Positions 1 through 6,710 of a DNA stretch of 8,422 nucleotides are shown here, one piece after another. Source of the stretch: Alphaproteobacteria bacterium (GTDB lineage: Bacteria > Pseudomonadota > Alphaproteobacteria > Rhodobacterales > Rhodobacteraceae); NCBI GenBank assembly GCA_024279075.1, contig JAJRRX010000477.1, positions 1-8,422 of the forward strand. Reading direction: 5' to 3'. The notes beneath the pieces were generated by a model. The model saw only the letters and a list, made by a program, of their open reading frames with translations, was not told where the DNA came from and made no database searches. The first letter of the stretch is position 1. Each line of letters opens with the position of its first letter. Made by a program: the position numbers and the translations under genes.

Positions 1-423
1 ATGGATGCGCTCGACCCGCACCTTGCGCGCCACGCCCGGCTCCATGTCCACAAGGATCTCGCCCTCGCCCACAATCGGGTGGTAAAGCTGCGAGATCTGG
101 TAGCCTTGGGGCAGGTCGGGGTAGAAGTAGTTTTTCCGGTCAAAGCGCGACATCAGGTTGATTTTGGCTTTTAGGCCAAGGCCGGTGCGCACCGCTTGCT
201 CAACGCAAAATTCGTTGATCACCGGCAGCATACCCGGCATGGCGGCATCCACAAAGGCGACGTTGGAATTCGGCTCCGCGCCAAACTGCGTGCTGGCGCC
301 GGAAAACAGCTTGGCGTTCGAGGCGATCTGGGCGTGCACTTCCAGCCCGATCACCAATTCCCAGTCCTCTTTGGCACCGGCAATCACTTTGGCTTTGGGT
401 TCGGTATAGGCGAGTTCTGTCAT
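1..423 (-). CDS. gatB: Asp-tRNA(Asn)/Glu-tRNA(Gln) amidotransferase subunit B, N-terminal part
   Basis: GatB is the subunit of the cytosolic GatCAB complex that activates mischarged Glu-tRNA(Gln) or Asp-tRNA(Asn), so that ammonia from GatA converts the residue to Gln or Asn. The 141 residues present include the hallmark block WELVIGLEVHAQ (about 21-32), then KLFSGASTQFGAEPNSN (38-54), DAAMPGMLPVIN (59-70) and the core FDRKNYFYPDLPQGYQISQL (94-113), all typical of the GatB/GatE catalytic domain. The ATG at 423-421 is fixed as the start because an in-frame TAG lies just upstream (441-439). No strong Shine-Dalgarno is visible; a GGAAA lies about 11 bases upstream. The frame runs off the left edge after ERIH, so roughly the last two thirds of a normal protein of about 500 residues is outside the window. 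It diverges from the GGDEF gene. Confidence 0.96.
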   Translation of the reverse strand, partial: MTELAYTEPKAKVIAGAKEDWELVIGLEVHAQIASNAKLFSGASTQFGAEPNSNVAFVDAAMPGMLPVINEFCVEQAVRTGLGLKAKINLMSRFDRKNYFYPDLPQGYQISQLYHPIVGEGEILVDMEPGVARKVRVERIH

Positions 424-455
424 GGCTTTGGTTTTCCGCTATTTTGCTTGGCTTC

Positions 456-484
456 CTTTTAGGCAAAGTGCTTACGGGGGGCAA
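456..484 (-). promoter_or_regulatory. Possible sigma-70-type promoter for gatB
   Basis: Read on the minus strand, TTGCCC (484-479) and TAAAAG (461-456) are separated by 17 bases, each matching the -35 or -10 consensus at 4 of 6 positions. The implied transcription start lies about 25 bases before the gatB ATG. This is a by-eye match only, and degenerate hexamers are common by chance. Confidence 0.25.
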
Positions 485-504
485 GGGGCGGCGGAAACGG
501 ATTT

Positions 505-518
505 TTCATACTTATGAA
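505..518. promoter_or_regulatory. 14-bp perfect palindrome between gatB and the GGDEF gene
   Basis: TTCATA-CT-TATGAA is a perfect 6-2-6 inverted repeat, 11 bases upstream of the GTG start of the cyclase and in the gatB/cyclase divergent region. It could be an operator for a dimeric regulator or part of a promoter. No known regulator site is recognised, and a 6-bp half-site may be coincidence. Confidence 0.3.
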
Positions 519-529
519 CTAGGAACGGG

Positions 530-1330
530 GTGGGAATAAAATTTCGTGGGGAAAAGGATATGATGAAGATGATGGCGCGGCCAGGAAAAGCACTGGTGAT
601 ATGCTTGCCCTCGGCGGGGTTGGCTATGGGCTTGGCCTATGGGCTTGAATGGCTGCTGGATGCCCCGATTTCGCGTGCAGGCTTGCTGAGCAGTGCTTTG
701 GTGCCTATAATTATCGGCATGCCGGTGATATTTTTTATCGAAGGGCAAAGCATCAAGCTGAAAAACGCGATTATGACGCTGGATCTTGTGCGGGAAGAGG
801 CCGAGGAGCGCGCCAAGCGTGATTCGATGACCGGGCTTTATAACCACCAGCATTTTATGGAGAAAATCCATGAAGGCGGGCGGCGGGATGATGGCTCTCT
901 GATCATCCTCGACATCGACCATTTCAAGAACATCAATGATAGTTATGGCCATGCGCAGGGTGACGAAGCGCTTATCCGTGTGGTGGCTGCGGTGCGCAAA
1001 GCGGTGCGGGCCAATGATGTGGTGGGCCGCATAGGCGGCGAGGAATTTGCGGTGTTTTTGCTGGATGCCAATAAGGAAGAGGCCAGAAAGGTTGCCGCCC
1101 GCATTCGACAAACCGTTGAGAATATTGAGTTTATCCCTGAAGACGGGGTGAAGGCCCCGCTCACGGTCAGTGTTGGTGTGGCAATGAAAAACGAGATGGA
1201 CAACGTGGTGGGGGCGATGAAACTGGCGGATATGCGGATGTATAAGGCCAAGCAAAGTGGCCGCAACCAGGTGGTGGATAGCGGGCTGGAAGCCGAAGTT
1301 TTTGACCTTGCGCGGGGGACACAAGGGTAG
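530..1330 (+). CDS. Membrane-anchored GGDEF diguanylate cyclase
   Basis: Predicted to condense two GTP into cyclic-di-GMP at the inner membrane. The 266-residue protein has two hydrophobic segments (about 19-44 and 51-72), a short charged linker (LVREEAEERAKRDS, 86-99) and one GGDEF domain. That domain shows DSMTGLYN (98-105), DIDHFKNIND (128-137), the active-site motif GGEEF (169-173) and YKAKQSGRN (238-246). An allosteric I-site RxxD is present as RAND (160-163), exactly five residues before GGEEF, so product inhibition is expected. There is no PAS, GAF, receiver or EAL domain, so the input signal is not evident. The GTG at 530 is chosen because AGGA (521-524) precedes it by 5 bases. ATGs at 560, 563, 569 and 572 are alternatives, the later ones served by AAGGA at 554-558, and would remove 10-14 residues. 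The stop lies inside a repeat element shared with pepN. Confidence 0.9.
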   Translation: MGIKFRGEKDMMKMMARPGKALVICLPSAGLAMGLAYGLEWLLDAPISRAGLLSSALVPIIIGMPVIFFIEGQSIKLKNAIMTLDLVREEAEERAKRDSMTGLYNHQHFMEKIHEGGRRDDGSLIILDIDHFKNINDSYGHAQGDEALIRVVAAVRKAVRANDVVGRIGGEEFAVFLLDANKEEARKVAARIRQTVENIEFIPEDGVKAPLTVSVGVAMKNEMDNVVGAMKLADMRMYKAKQSGRNQVVDSGLEAEVFDLARGTQG

Positions 1331-1382
1331 GGTGGTTTTTTACCCCACCTCTAGCGGTGCGTGGAAATCACGCACCCTACCC
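1325..1382. repeat. Two-hairpin intergenic repeat, copy 1, with 10-bp terminal inverted repeats
   Basis: The element is bounded by a perfect inverted repeat, GGGTAGGGTG (1325-1334) and CACCCTACCC (1373-1382). Inside are two hairpins. Hairpin A has GGTGG (1331-1335) pairing with CCACC (1345-1349) and looks partly decayed. Hairpin B is a perfect 8-bp stem, GGTGCGTG (1356-1363) with CACGCACC (1369-1376), and a 5-base loop. It lies between the convergent cyclase and pepN genes and overlaps both stop codons. A related element occurs at 7879-7940 in opposite orientation. It may act as a bidirectional transcription terminator or mRNA 3'-end stabiliser. No U-tract directly follows hairpin B in either direction, so it is not a canonical intrinsic terminator. 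Confidence 0.8.
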
Positions 1383-3920
1383 GAGAATGCGCCCTGCGAT
1401 CTCGCGTGTGTTTTTAGACAGGGTTTCCACTGCCAGAACCCGCTCTAAAGCCGCGCGCATTTGGGCCTGTCGCTCGTCACTATATTGCCGCCAGCTTTCA
1501 AAGGCGGTGGCCATGCGAGCGGTGATTTGCGGGTTTATAGGGTCGAGCTTGATCAGCCAATCGGCGACCAGCTCATAGCCCGCGCCTGAAGGGTCATGGA
1601 AGCCCGCGATATTGCCCATGGCAAAGGCCCCCATCAGGGCGCGGAAGCGGTTGGGGTTTTTCCAGTTGAAATCGGGGTGGCTGGTAAGGGCGCGCACGGT
1701 TTCCACTGCGGTTTCCGGCGCGGCACGGGTGGCTTGCACGCCAAACCATTTATCCAGCACCAGTGGTTCGTGTTTCCATTGGGAATGAAAGGCTTGCAGG
1801 GCGGCCTCGCCTTTGCCTTTGGAAACCAGCAACCCGAGGGCGGGGAGCTTTTCGGTCATGTTTTCTGCAGTGTCATACTGGGCTTGAGCGCTCGCCGCAT
1901 CCTCCTCCAGCGCGGTGAGCCAAGAGAGCACCCGCATGCGCAGGCTGCGCTTTCCGGCGGCATCGGCATCGGGCGAGTAGGCCCCCGGTGTGGCCATATC
2001 AGCGTAAAGCCCTGCCAAATCGCCTTCCAGTTTCCGCGCCATGGCGATGTTCATCACTTCGCGTGCATGGTGGATGGCGACAGGGTCCGGCGTGCCGCCG
2101 CCCTCAAGGATTTTGCGGGCCACTTCGGCCTCGCCCGGAATGCCGGTGGCAATGGCGCGATATGCCGGCGCAAGGCTGGCATCGCGCGCGGTTTTACCCA
2201 TGGCGGTCAGGAATACGCCTTCAATATGGGCCGGGTCTTGCGGCAGCTCGGCGAGGATATCCAGCGCGTAATCTCGGCCCGCCTGCCAGCGATTGAAGGC
2301 ATCGGTATCATGCGCCAGAAGGTAGGCGCGCAGGCTGTTATCAAGGCTTTGCTCCAGCACCACGGGGGCAGAAAACCCGCGCAGGACAGAGGCGATGGGG
2401 GGCATATGCAGGCCTGTGAACTCAAAGCTTTGTTCGGTTTGCGTTAGCTCCAGCACTTGCGTGGCCACGGCCTCGGTGCCATCAGGATAAAGCAAGCCCA
2501 CAGCCACGGGGATGTGGCGGGCGGCGGTGTCGGTTTCATCCGGCATGCGCTGGCTGAGGGTCAGGGTGTAGGTGCCGTCGGCATAGTTGTCTTTCACCCT
2601 CACACGCGGGGTGCCCGCCAGCGTATACCAGAGCGCAAATTGGCTGAGGTCGCGGCCCGTTATGTCCTCAAACACCTTGATCCAGTCTTCAATGGTGCAG
2701 GCTTGGCCGTCATGGCGATCGAAATAAAGGTCGGTGGCTTTGCGGAAGTCCGCTGCCCCCACCAGCGTGCGCAACATGCCCACTACCTCGGCGCCTTTTT
2801 CATAAACCGTGGCTGTATAGAAATTGTTGATTTCCACATAGTGGTTCGGGCGGGGTGGGTGGCTGAGCGGGCCGGCATCCTCGGCAAATTGCCGCCCGCG
2901 CAGGGTCATCACATCCTCGATACGCTTCACGGCTTCATCGCGCATGGTTTTGGTGAAATGCTGGTCGCGAAACACGGTCAGGCCCTCTTTCAGGCAAAGC
3001 TGGAACCAGTCGCGACAGGTGATACGGTTGCCTGTCCAGTTATGGAAATACTCGTGGGCAATCACGCTCTCGATGCGCTCATAGTTCATATCTGTCGCGG
3101 TTTCGGGGCTGGCCAGCACCAGCGAGGAGTTGAACACGTTCAGCCCCTTGTTTTCCATCGCGCCCATGTTGAAGTCATCCACCGCAACGATGTTAAACAG
3201 GTCAAGATCGTATTCGCGCCCATAGGCCTCCTCGTCCCATTTCATGGAGCGTTTGAGGCTGTCCATCGCATAGGCGCATTTGCCCTCGTCACCGGCACGC
3301 ACCCAGATATTGAGCGCCACATCGCGGCCCGAGGCGGTGGTGAAGCTATCAGAATGGGCCACGAGATCACCCGCGACGAGCGCAAACAGGTAGGCGGGCT
3401 TGGGCCACGGGTCGTGCCACTCGATAAAGCCCTCGCCTTGGGAGACCTCGTTGCCGTTGCTTAAGCGCACGGGCTGGTCGCCGTGGATGCGCACGGTGAA
3501 GGTGGTCATTACGTCTGGGCGGTCAAGGTAATAGGTGATGCGGCGAAAGCCCTCGGCCTCGCACTGGGTGCAATACATGCCGTTTGACATGTAGAGGCCG
3601 TCAAGCGAGGTGTTGGCCTCGGGGTTGATCTCGACCTCGCATTCCCACGTAAAACCCTCGCCAAGCAGAGCCTCGGGAAGATCAACGCCTGTCGCGTCGG
3701 GGTTCAGGTCCACCGGCTCACCGTTGATTTTAGCCCAGTTCAGGGCCATGTCTGCGCCATCTAGCCGTAGAGCGCGGGTGCTGGCGGCAGGGTTAGCCTT
3801 GAACTCGATTTTGGCGATGACGGTGGTTTTGGTTGGATGGAGGTGGAAGTCGAGCGCCACATTTTCAATCAAGTAGGCGGCGGGGGTGTAATCCTCAAGG
3901 CGGATGGTTTGGTCGGTCAT
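1377..3920 (-). CDS. pepN: Aminopeptidase N, M1 family zinc metallopeptidase
   Basis: Removes N-terminal amino acids from peptides in the cytosol as the broad-specificity last step of protein turnover. At 847 residues it is close to E. coli PepN (870) and is of that bacterial type. The exopeptidase motif GAMEN is at 253-257. The zinc site is HEYFH (289-293) with the third ligand Glu312 in KEGLTVF, so the ligands are His289, His293 and Glu312. Tyr373 in TVYEKGAEV corresponds to the transition-state tyrosine of the family. All spacings match E. coli PepN with a constant offset of eight residues. The C-terminal helical part is complete. No signal peptide is seen. The ATG has an excellent Shine-Dalgarno, AAAGGAG (3928-3934), 7 bases upstream. 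The terminal Gly and TAG stop lie within the repeat at 1325-1382. Divergent from glcB. Confidence 0.97.
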   Translation of the reverse strand: MTDQTIRLEDYTPAAYLIENVALDFHLHPTKTTVIAKIEFKANPAASTRALRLDGADMALNWAKINGEPVDLNPDATGVDLPEALLGEGFTWECEVEINPEANTSLDGLYMSNGMYCTQCEAEGFRRITYYLDRPDVMTTFTVRIHGDQPVRLSNGNEVSQGEGFIEWHDPWPKPAYLFALVAGDLVAHSDSFTTASGRDVALNIWVRAGDEGKCAYAMDSLKRSMKWDEEAYGREYDLDLFNIVAVDDFNMGAMENKGLNVFNSSLVLASPETATDMNYERIESVIAHEYFHNWTGNRITCRDWFQLCLKEGLTVFRDQHFTKTMRDEAVKRIEDVMTLRGRQFAEDAGPLSHPPRPNHYVEINNFYTATVYEKGAEVVGMLRTLVGAADFRKATDLYFDRHDGQACTIEDWIKVFEDITGRDLSQFALWYTLAGTPRVRVKDNYADGTYTLTLSQRMPDETDTAARHIPVAVGLLYPDGTEAVATQVLELTQTEQSFEFTGLHMPPIASVLRGFSAPVVLEQSLDNSLRAYLLAHDTDAFNRWQAGRDYALDILAELPQDPAHIEGVFLTAMGKTARDASLAPAYRAIATGIPGEAEVARKILEGGGTPDPVAIHHAREVMNIAMARKLEGDLAGLYADMATPGAYSPDADAAGKRSLRMRVLSWLTALEEDAASAQAQYDTAENMTEKLPALGLLVSKGKGEAALQAFHSQWKHEPLVLDKWFGVQATRAAPETAVETVRALTSHPDFNWKNPNRFRALMGAFAMGNIAGFHDPSGAGYELVADWLIKLDPINPQITARMATAFESWRQYSDERQAQMRAALERVLAVETLSKNTREIAGRILG

Positions 3921-4123
3921 TTTGGCGCTCCTTTGTTGGGGCTACCCTAGTGGGTTTTCGGGTAATGTAAAACATTGAATGAGAGGGAGGGCGGGGGTGG
4001 CTTGCCTTGGGTGGGCTTGCTAATTATGTGGGTAATATTTCTTAAAGTTGTGTGTTCTGTCGAAAAAGATGCCATAGCTAGAAACACAATTAGATTCCTA
4101 GGTATCTAGTTATGTAGAAGCTC

Positions 4124-4132
4124 TGATATAAT
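4124..4132 (+). promoter_or_regulatory. Extended -10-like element upstream of glcB
   Basis: TGATATAAT matches the extended -10 form TGnTATAAT exactly, within the AT-rich spacer and pointing towards glcB. No good -35 hexamer sits 16-18 bases upstream, which is tolerable for an extended -10. It would imply a leader of roughly 150 bases. In such AT-rich DNA a chance match is quite possible. Confidence 0.3.
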
Positions 4133-4235
4133 CTATGATAACAATGTGATAGGGTGAAATATATAAGCCGGAAAGTATGGGAAAGTGGACAGGTTTCACA
4201 CCACCCGCAGCCGCCGGTGCCAATTTTCGGCTTGT

Positions 4236-4251
4236 GTTTCCTATGGGAAAC
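4236..4251. promoter_or_regulatory. Palindrome upstream of glcB, candidate operator
   Basis: GTTTCC-TATG-GGAAAC is a perfect 6-4-6 inverted repeat ending 26 bases before the glcB Shine-Dalgarno. Its position fits an operator or a leader element controlling malate synthase, a gene usually regulated by carbon source. I do not recognise it as the site of a named regulator. Confidence 0.4.
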
Positions 4252-4288
4252 ATTATTGATGTAGACCATCGTATACCAAGGAGCGCAC

Positions 4289-6376
4289 ATGTCTGGATTT
4301 GTCGAAATTTCTGGGTTGAAAGTGGCTGCAGAGCTACACGAGTTTGTGCAAAATGAAGCGCTTAAAGGGCTTGATTTGCCCGATTTCTGGCACGCGTTTG
4401 CGGCCCTGCTCCGCGATCTCACGCCCAAAAACCGCGCGCTTCTCGCCCATCGTGTCACGCTTCAGGCGCAGATTAATGCGTGGCATCAAGCCCCTGAGGG
4501 CGATTATGCCGATTTCCTGAGCGATATTGGCTATTTGGAGCCAAAACCCGCGCCTTTCGGCATTGAAACCACCAATCTGGACCCCGAAATCGCCAGTATC
4601 GCCGGCCCGCAGCTGGTGGTGCCGATCACCAATGCCCGCTTTGCCCTCAACGCCGCCAATGCCCGCTGGGGCAGCCTTTATGATGCGCTTTATGGCACCG
4701 ATGCTTTGGGCGAGCAGCCGATAAAAGGCCCGTTTGACCCAGCCCGCGGCGCGCGGGTTATTGCTTGGGCCAAGGGCTTTCTGGATAAAGCGGTGCCATT
4801 GGCGGGGGGCAGTTGGGCCGATGTAACTGCACTTGAACCACAGGGTGAAATGCTGTTGATCAATGGCGATACGGGGCTGGCGGACCCGTCGCAATATGTG
4901 GGCTTTGCTGAAGGGCGGGTAATTCTGCGTAATAACGGGCTGCATATTCAGATACTGCAAGACGCCAGCGCGCCTGTGGCGGCGCTTGATAGGGCAGGGA
5001 TCTCCGACATTATTCTGGAATCCGCTCTGTCCAGCATTATGGATTTCGAGGATTCCGTGGCTTGTGTGGATGCCGAGGATAAGGTCCTCGCCTATCGCAA
5101 CTGGCTGGGGCTGATGAGGGGCGACCTGACCCACGAAATGCAAAAGGGCGGCAAATCATTTGTGCGGCGGTTGGCAGAGGATGTGGCCTACACCGATGCC
5201 AGCGGCCAGCCCGCCAAGCTCAAGGGCCGCGCTTTGATGCTGGTGCGAAATGTCGGGCACCTCATGACCACCCCCGCCATAACGCTGGATGGCGAAGAGG
5301 TGTTTGAAGGGCTGATGGATGCCATGCTCACCGTGCTCTGTGCCATGCATGACACGGGGGCGAACGCCTCCCAAGGCTCGATTTATGTGGTGAAGCCCAA
5401 GATGCACGGGCCAGACGAAGTGGCCTTTACTGACGATATTTTCAGCCGCGTGGAAGATGTGCTCGGCCTAGCGCGCCACACTGTGAAAATCGGCATTATG
5501 GATGAGGAGCGGCGCACATCGGTAAATCTGCGCGCCTGCATCAAGGCAGCGCATAACCGCGTGGCCTTTATTAATACCGGCTTTCTGGACCGCACAGGCG
5601 ATGAGATTCATACCTCGATGGAAGCGGGGGCAATGGTGCGCAAGGGCGAAATGGCCCATACCAAGTGGATTGCAGCGTATGAGGATAACAACGTCGATGC
5701 GGGCTTGGAATGCGGGCTACAAGGCCGGGCGCAAATCGGCAAGGGCATGTGGGCCGTGCCCGATAATATGGAAGTTATGCTGATCAAAAAGCTGGCCCAC
5801 CCCAAGGCAGGGGCAAATTGCGCTTGGGTGCCAAGCCCTACGGCGGCCACGCTGCACGCCACGCATTACCACGAGATTGATGTGATTGCCGTGCAAAACC
5901 GCCTGAAAGTTGCAGGGCCTCGGGCGCAAATGGCGGATTTGCTGACCATCCCGCTCGCCACCCAAAACTGGAGTGTGGACGAGATTATTGCGGAAATCGA
6001 GAATAATGCCCAAGGTATTCTCGGCTATGTCGTGCGCTGGATCGACCAAGGCATTGGTTGTTCCACCGTGCCGGATATCCATGATATCGGCTTGATGGAA
6101 GACCGCGCCACCTGCCGGATTTCCTCCCAACACCTCGCCAACTGGCTGCACCACGGGGTGGTGGACAAGGCCGAGATCAGGGCCGCTTTTGAACGCATGG
6201 CAGCGGTGGTGGACCAACAAAACGCGGGCGATCCGCTCTACACGCCGATGGCGCCGGGCTTTGAAGGCATTGCCTTCACTACCGCGCTTGATCTGGCACT
6301 CAAAGGCGCGGAGCAGCCTTCGGGCTATACCGAGCCGCTGCTCCACGCCGGAAGGCTCAAACGTAAGCTAACGTAG
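4289..6376 (+). CDS. glcB: Malate synthase G
   Basis: Condenses glyoxylate with acetyl-CoA to form malate and CoA, the second step of the glyoxylate bypass and of glycolate/C2 use, in the cytosol. Family signatures run the full length: VDAEDKVLAYRNWLGLMRGD (260-279), RNVGHLM (320-326), VKPKMHGP (368-375), IMDEERRTSVNL (403-414), FINTGFLDRTGDEIHT (427-442) and CAWVPSPTAATLHATHYH (511-528). By alignment in mind to E. coli GlcB, the catalytic Arg is Arg320, the Mg ligands are Glu406 and Asp434, the catalytic base is Asp605 in MEDRAT, and Cys591 matches the family's conserved cysteine. At 695 residues it is slightly shorter than the E. coli enzyme (723), with a short C-terminus. Shine-Dalgarno AAGGAG (4278-4283) sits 5 bases before the ATG. 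No isocitrate lyase gene is visible here. Confidence 0.97.
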   Translation: MSGFVEISGLKVAAELHEFVQNEALKGLDLPDFWHAFAALLRDLTPKNRALLAHRVTLQAQINAWHQAPEGDYADFLSDIGYLEPKPAPFGIETTNLDPEIASIAGPQLVVPITNARFALNAANARWGSLYDALYGTDALGEQPIKGPFDPARGARVIAWAKGFLDKAVPLAGGSWADVTALEPQGEMLLINGDTGLADPSQYVGFAEGRVILRNNGLHIQILQDASAPVAALDRAGISDIILESALSSIMDFEDSVACVDAEDKVLAYRNWLGLMRGDLTHEMQKGGKSFVRRLAEDVAYTDASGQPAKLKGRALMLVRNVGHLMTTPAITLDGEEVFEGLMDAMLTVLCAMHDTGANASQGSIYVVKPKMHGPDEVAFTDDIFSRVEDVLGLARHTVKIGIMDEERRTSVNLRACIKAAHNRVAFINTGFLDRTGDEIHTSMEAGAMVRKGEMAHTKWIAAYEDNNVDAGLECGLQGRAQIGKGMWAVPDNMEVMLIKKLAHPKAGANCAWVPSPTAATLHATHYHEIDVIAVQNRLKVAGPRAQMADLLTIPLATQNWSVDEIIAEIENNAQGILGYVVRWIDQGIGCSTVPDIHDIGLMEDRATCRISSQHLANWLHHGVVDKAEIRAAFERMAAVVDQQNAGDPLYTPMAPGFEGIAFTTALDLALKGAEQPSGYTEPLLHAGRLKRKLT

Positions 6377-6601
6377 ATAAGGCGCGATCGTATCGAGCAA
6401 GGCCAGTCGCTGTTTGCGCATGTCTTCAAGGTGGAAATCATCGGTTGGCTCCACGTTGGTTTCAGCACGGTGAATATCACGGTTGATCTCGTGATAATCG
6501 TCAAACAGTTTGGCAAAATGCGCGTCGGACGTTTTCAGCTCATGCATCTTTTCCACGGCTTGTGGAAACTGCTCTGCGAGTTCATTGGGGGTGTTTGCCA
6601 T
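6368..6601 (-). CDS. YdcH/DUF465 family small protein
   Basis: A 77-residue protein with the DUF465 (YdcH) pattern: HFAKLFDDYHEINRDIHRAE (28-47), a short acidic linker, then LEDMRKQRLALLDTIAPYL (58-76). This forms a helix-loop-helix, probably a short coiled coil. The biochemical role of the family is not established as far as I know; it is widespread and often monocistronic in Proteobacteria. AAGGGAG (6609-6615) lies 7 bases before the ATG and supports the start. The stop codon (6370-6368) lies inside the last codons of glcB on the other strand, a 9-base tail-to-tail overlap. It diverges from the PuuD-like gene across 109 bases. Confidence 0.9.
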   Translation of the reverse strand: MANTPNELAEQFPQAVEKMHELKTSDAHFAKLFDDYHEINRDIHRAETNVEPTDDFHLEDMRKQRLALLDTIAPYLR

Positions 6602-6710
6602 ATAATTTCTCCCTTATTTATATGTTGCCCCTATAATGTGAGGCGATTTGATGCCGCACGCCTTGATCTGCCGCAAATAGAGGCGCATATTTCAGACAAA
6701 GGAGATTATT
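6602..6710. promoter_or_regulatory. Divergent promoter region between the DUF465 gene and the PuuD-like gene
   Basis: This 109-base gap must hold both promoters. Rightward, TTGATC (6663-6668) and CATATT (6686-6691) are 17 bases apart, each 4 of 6 to consensus, but the start they imply would fall at the edge of the Shine-Dalgarno (6698-6704). A perfect TATAAT occurs at 6632-6637, also rightward, without a matching -35. Neither is conclusive. Confidence 0.3.

Larger units (their letters stand above)
3921..4288. other. Divergent pepN-glcB intergenic region, AT-rich in its middle
   Basis: This is the only gene-free stretch above 300 bases. It must hold the promoters of pepN (leftward) and glcB (rightward). 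By hand count 4021-4200 is about 34% GC, far below the flanking genes. It contains a small inverted repeat, AATGT-AAA-ACATT (3964-3976), an extended -10-like TGATATAAT (4124-4132), and a 16-base palindrome near glcB (4236-4251). I see no tRNA, no convincing small ORF and no strong hairpin followed by a U-tract. A 122-residue minus-strand frame crosses it but runs antisense into glcB and lacks recognisable protein character. Confidence 0.75.

Noticed and set aside
512..1324. 270-residue minus-strand open frame
   Set aside because: Complement of the GGDEF gene, whose conserved motifs settle the coding strand; the antisense product is His-rich and meaningless.
1325..1382. Insertion sequence or transposon remnant because of the terminal inverted repeats
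   Set aside because: Only 58 bp with no transposase, and no target-site duplication could be recognised; better described as an intergenic repeat.
1596..2447. 283-residue plus-strand open frame
   Set aside because: Also antisense to pepN, no recognisable domain, no convincing Shine-Dalgarno context.
2457..3464. 335-residue plus-strand open frame
   Set aside because: Antisense to the well-supported pepN. The His- and Gly-rich protein has no family motif; it is a shadow of GC-rich codon use.
4246..4273. EcfG-like promoter (GGAAAC followed after 18 bases by CGTA) upstream of glcB
   Set aside because: The general stress consensus needs GGAAC and CGTT; both elements are mismatched and GGAAAC is better explained as half of the palindrome.
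4090..4458. 122-residue minus-strand frame reaching into the pepN-glcB spacer
   Set aside because: Its 5' half is antisense to glcB and its remainder reads AT-rich non-coding DNA; no motif, so not called as a gene.
4334..5143. 269-residue minus-strand open frame
   Set aside because: Antisense to conserved glcB; no protein-family signal.
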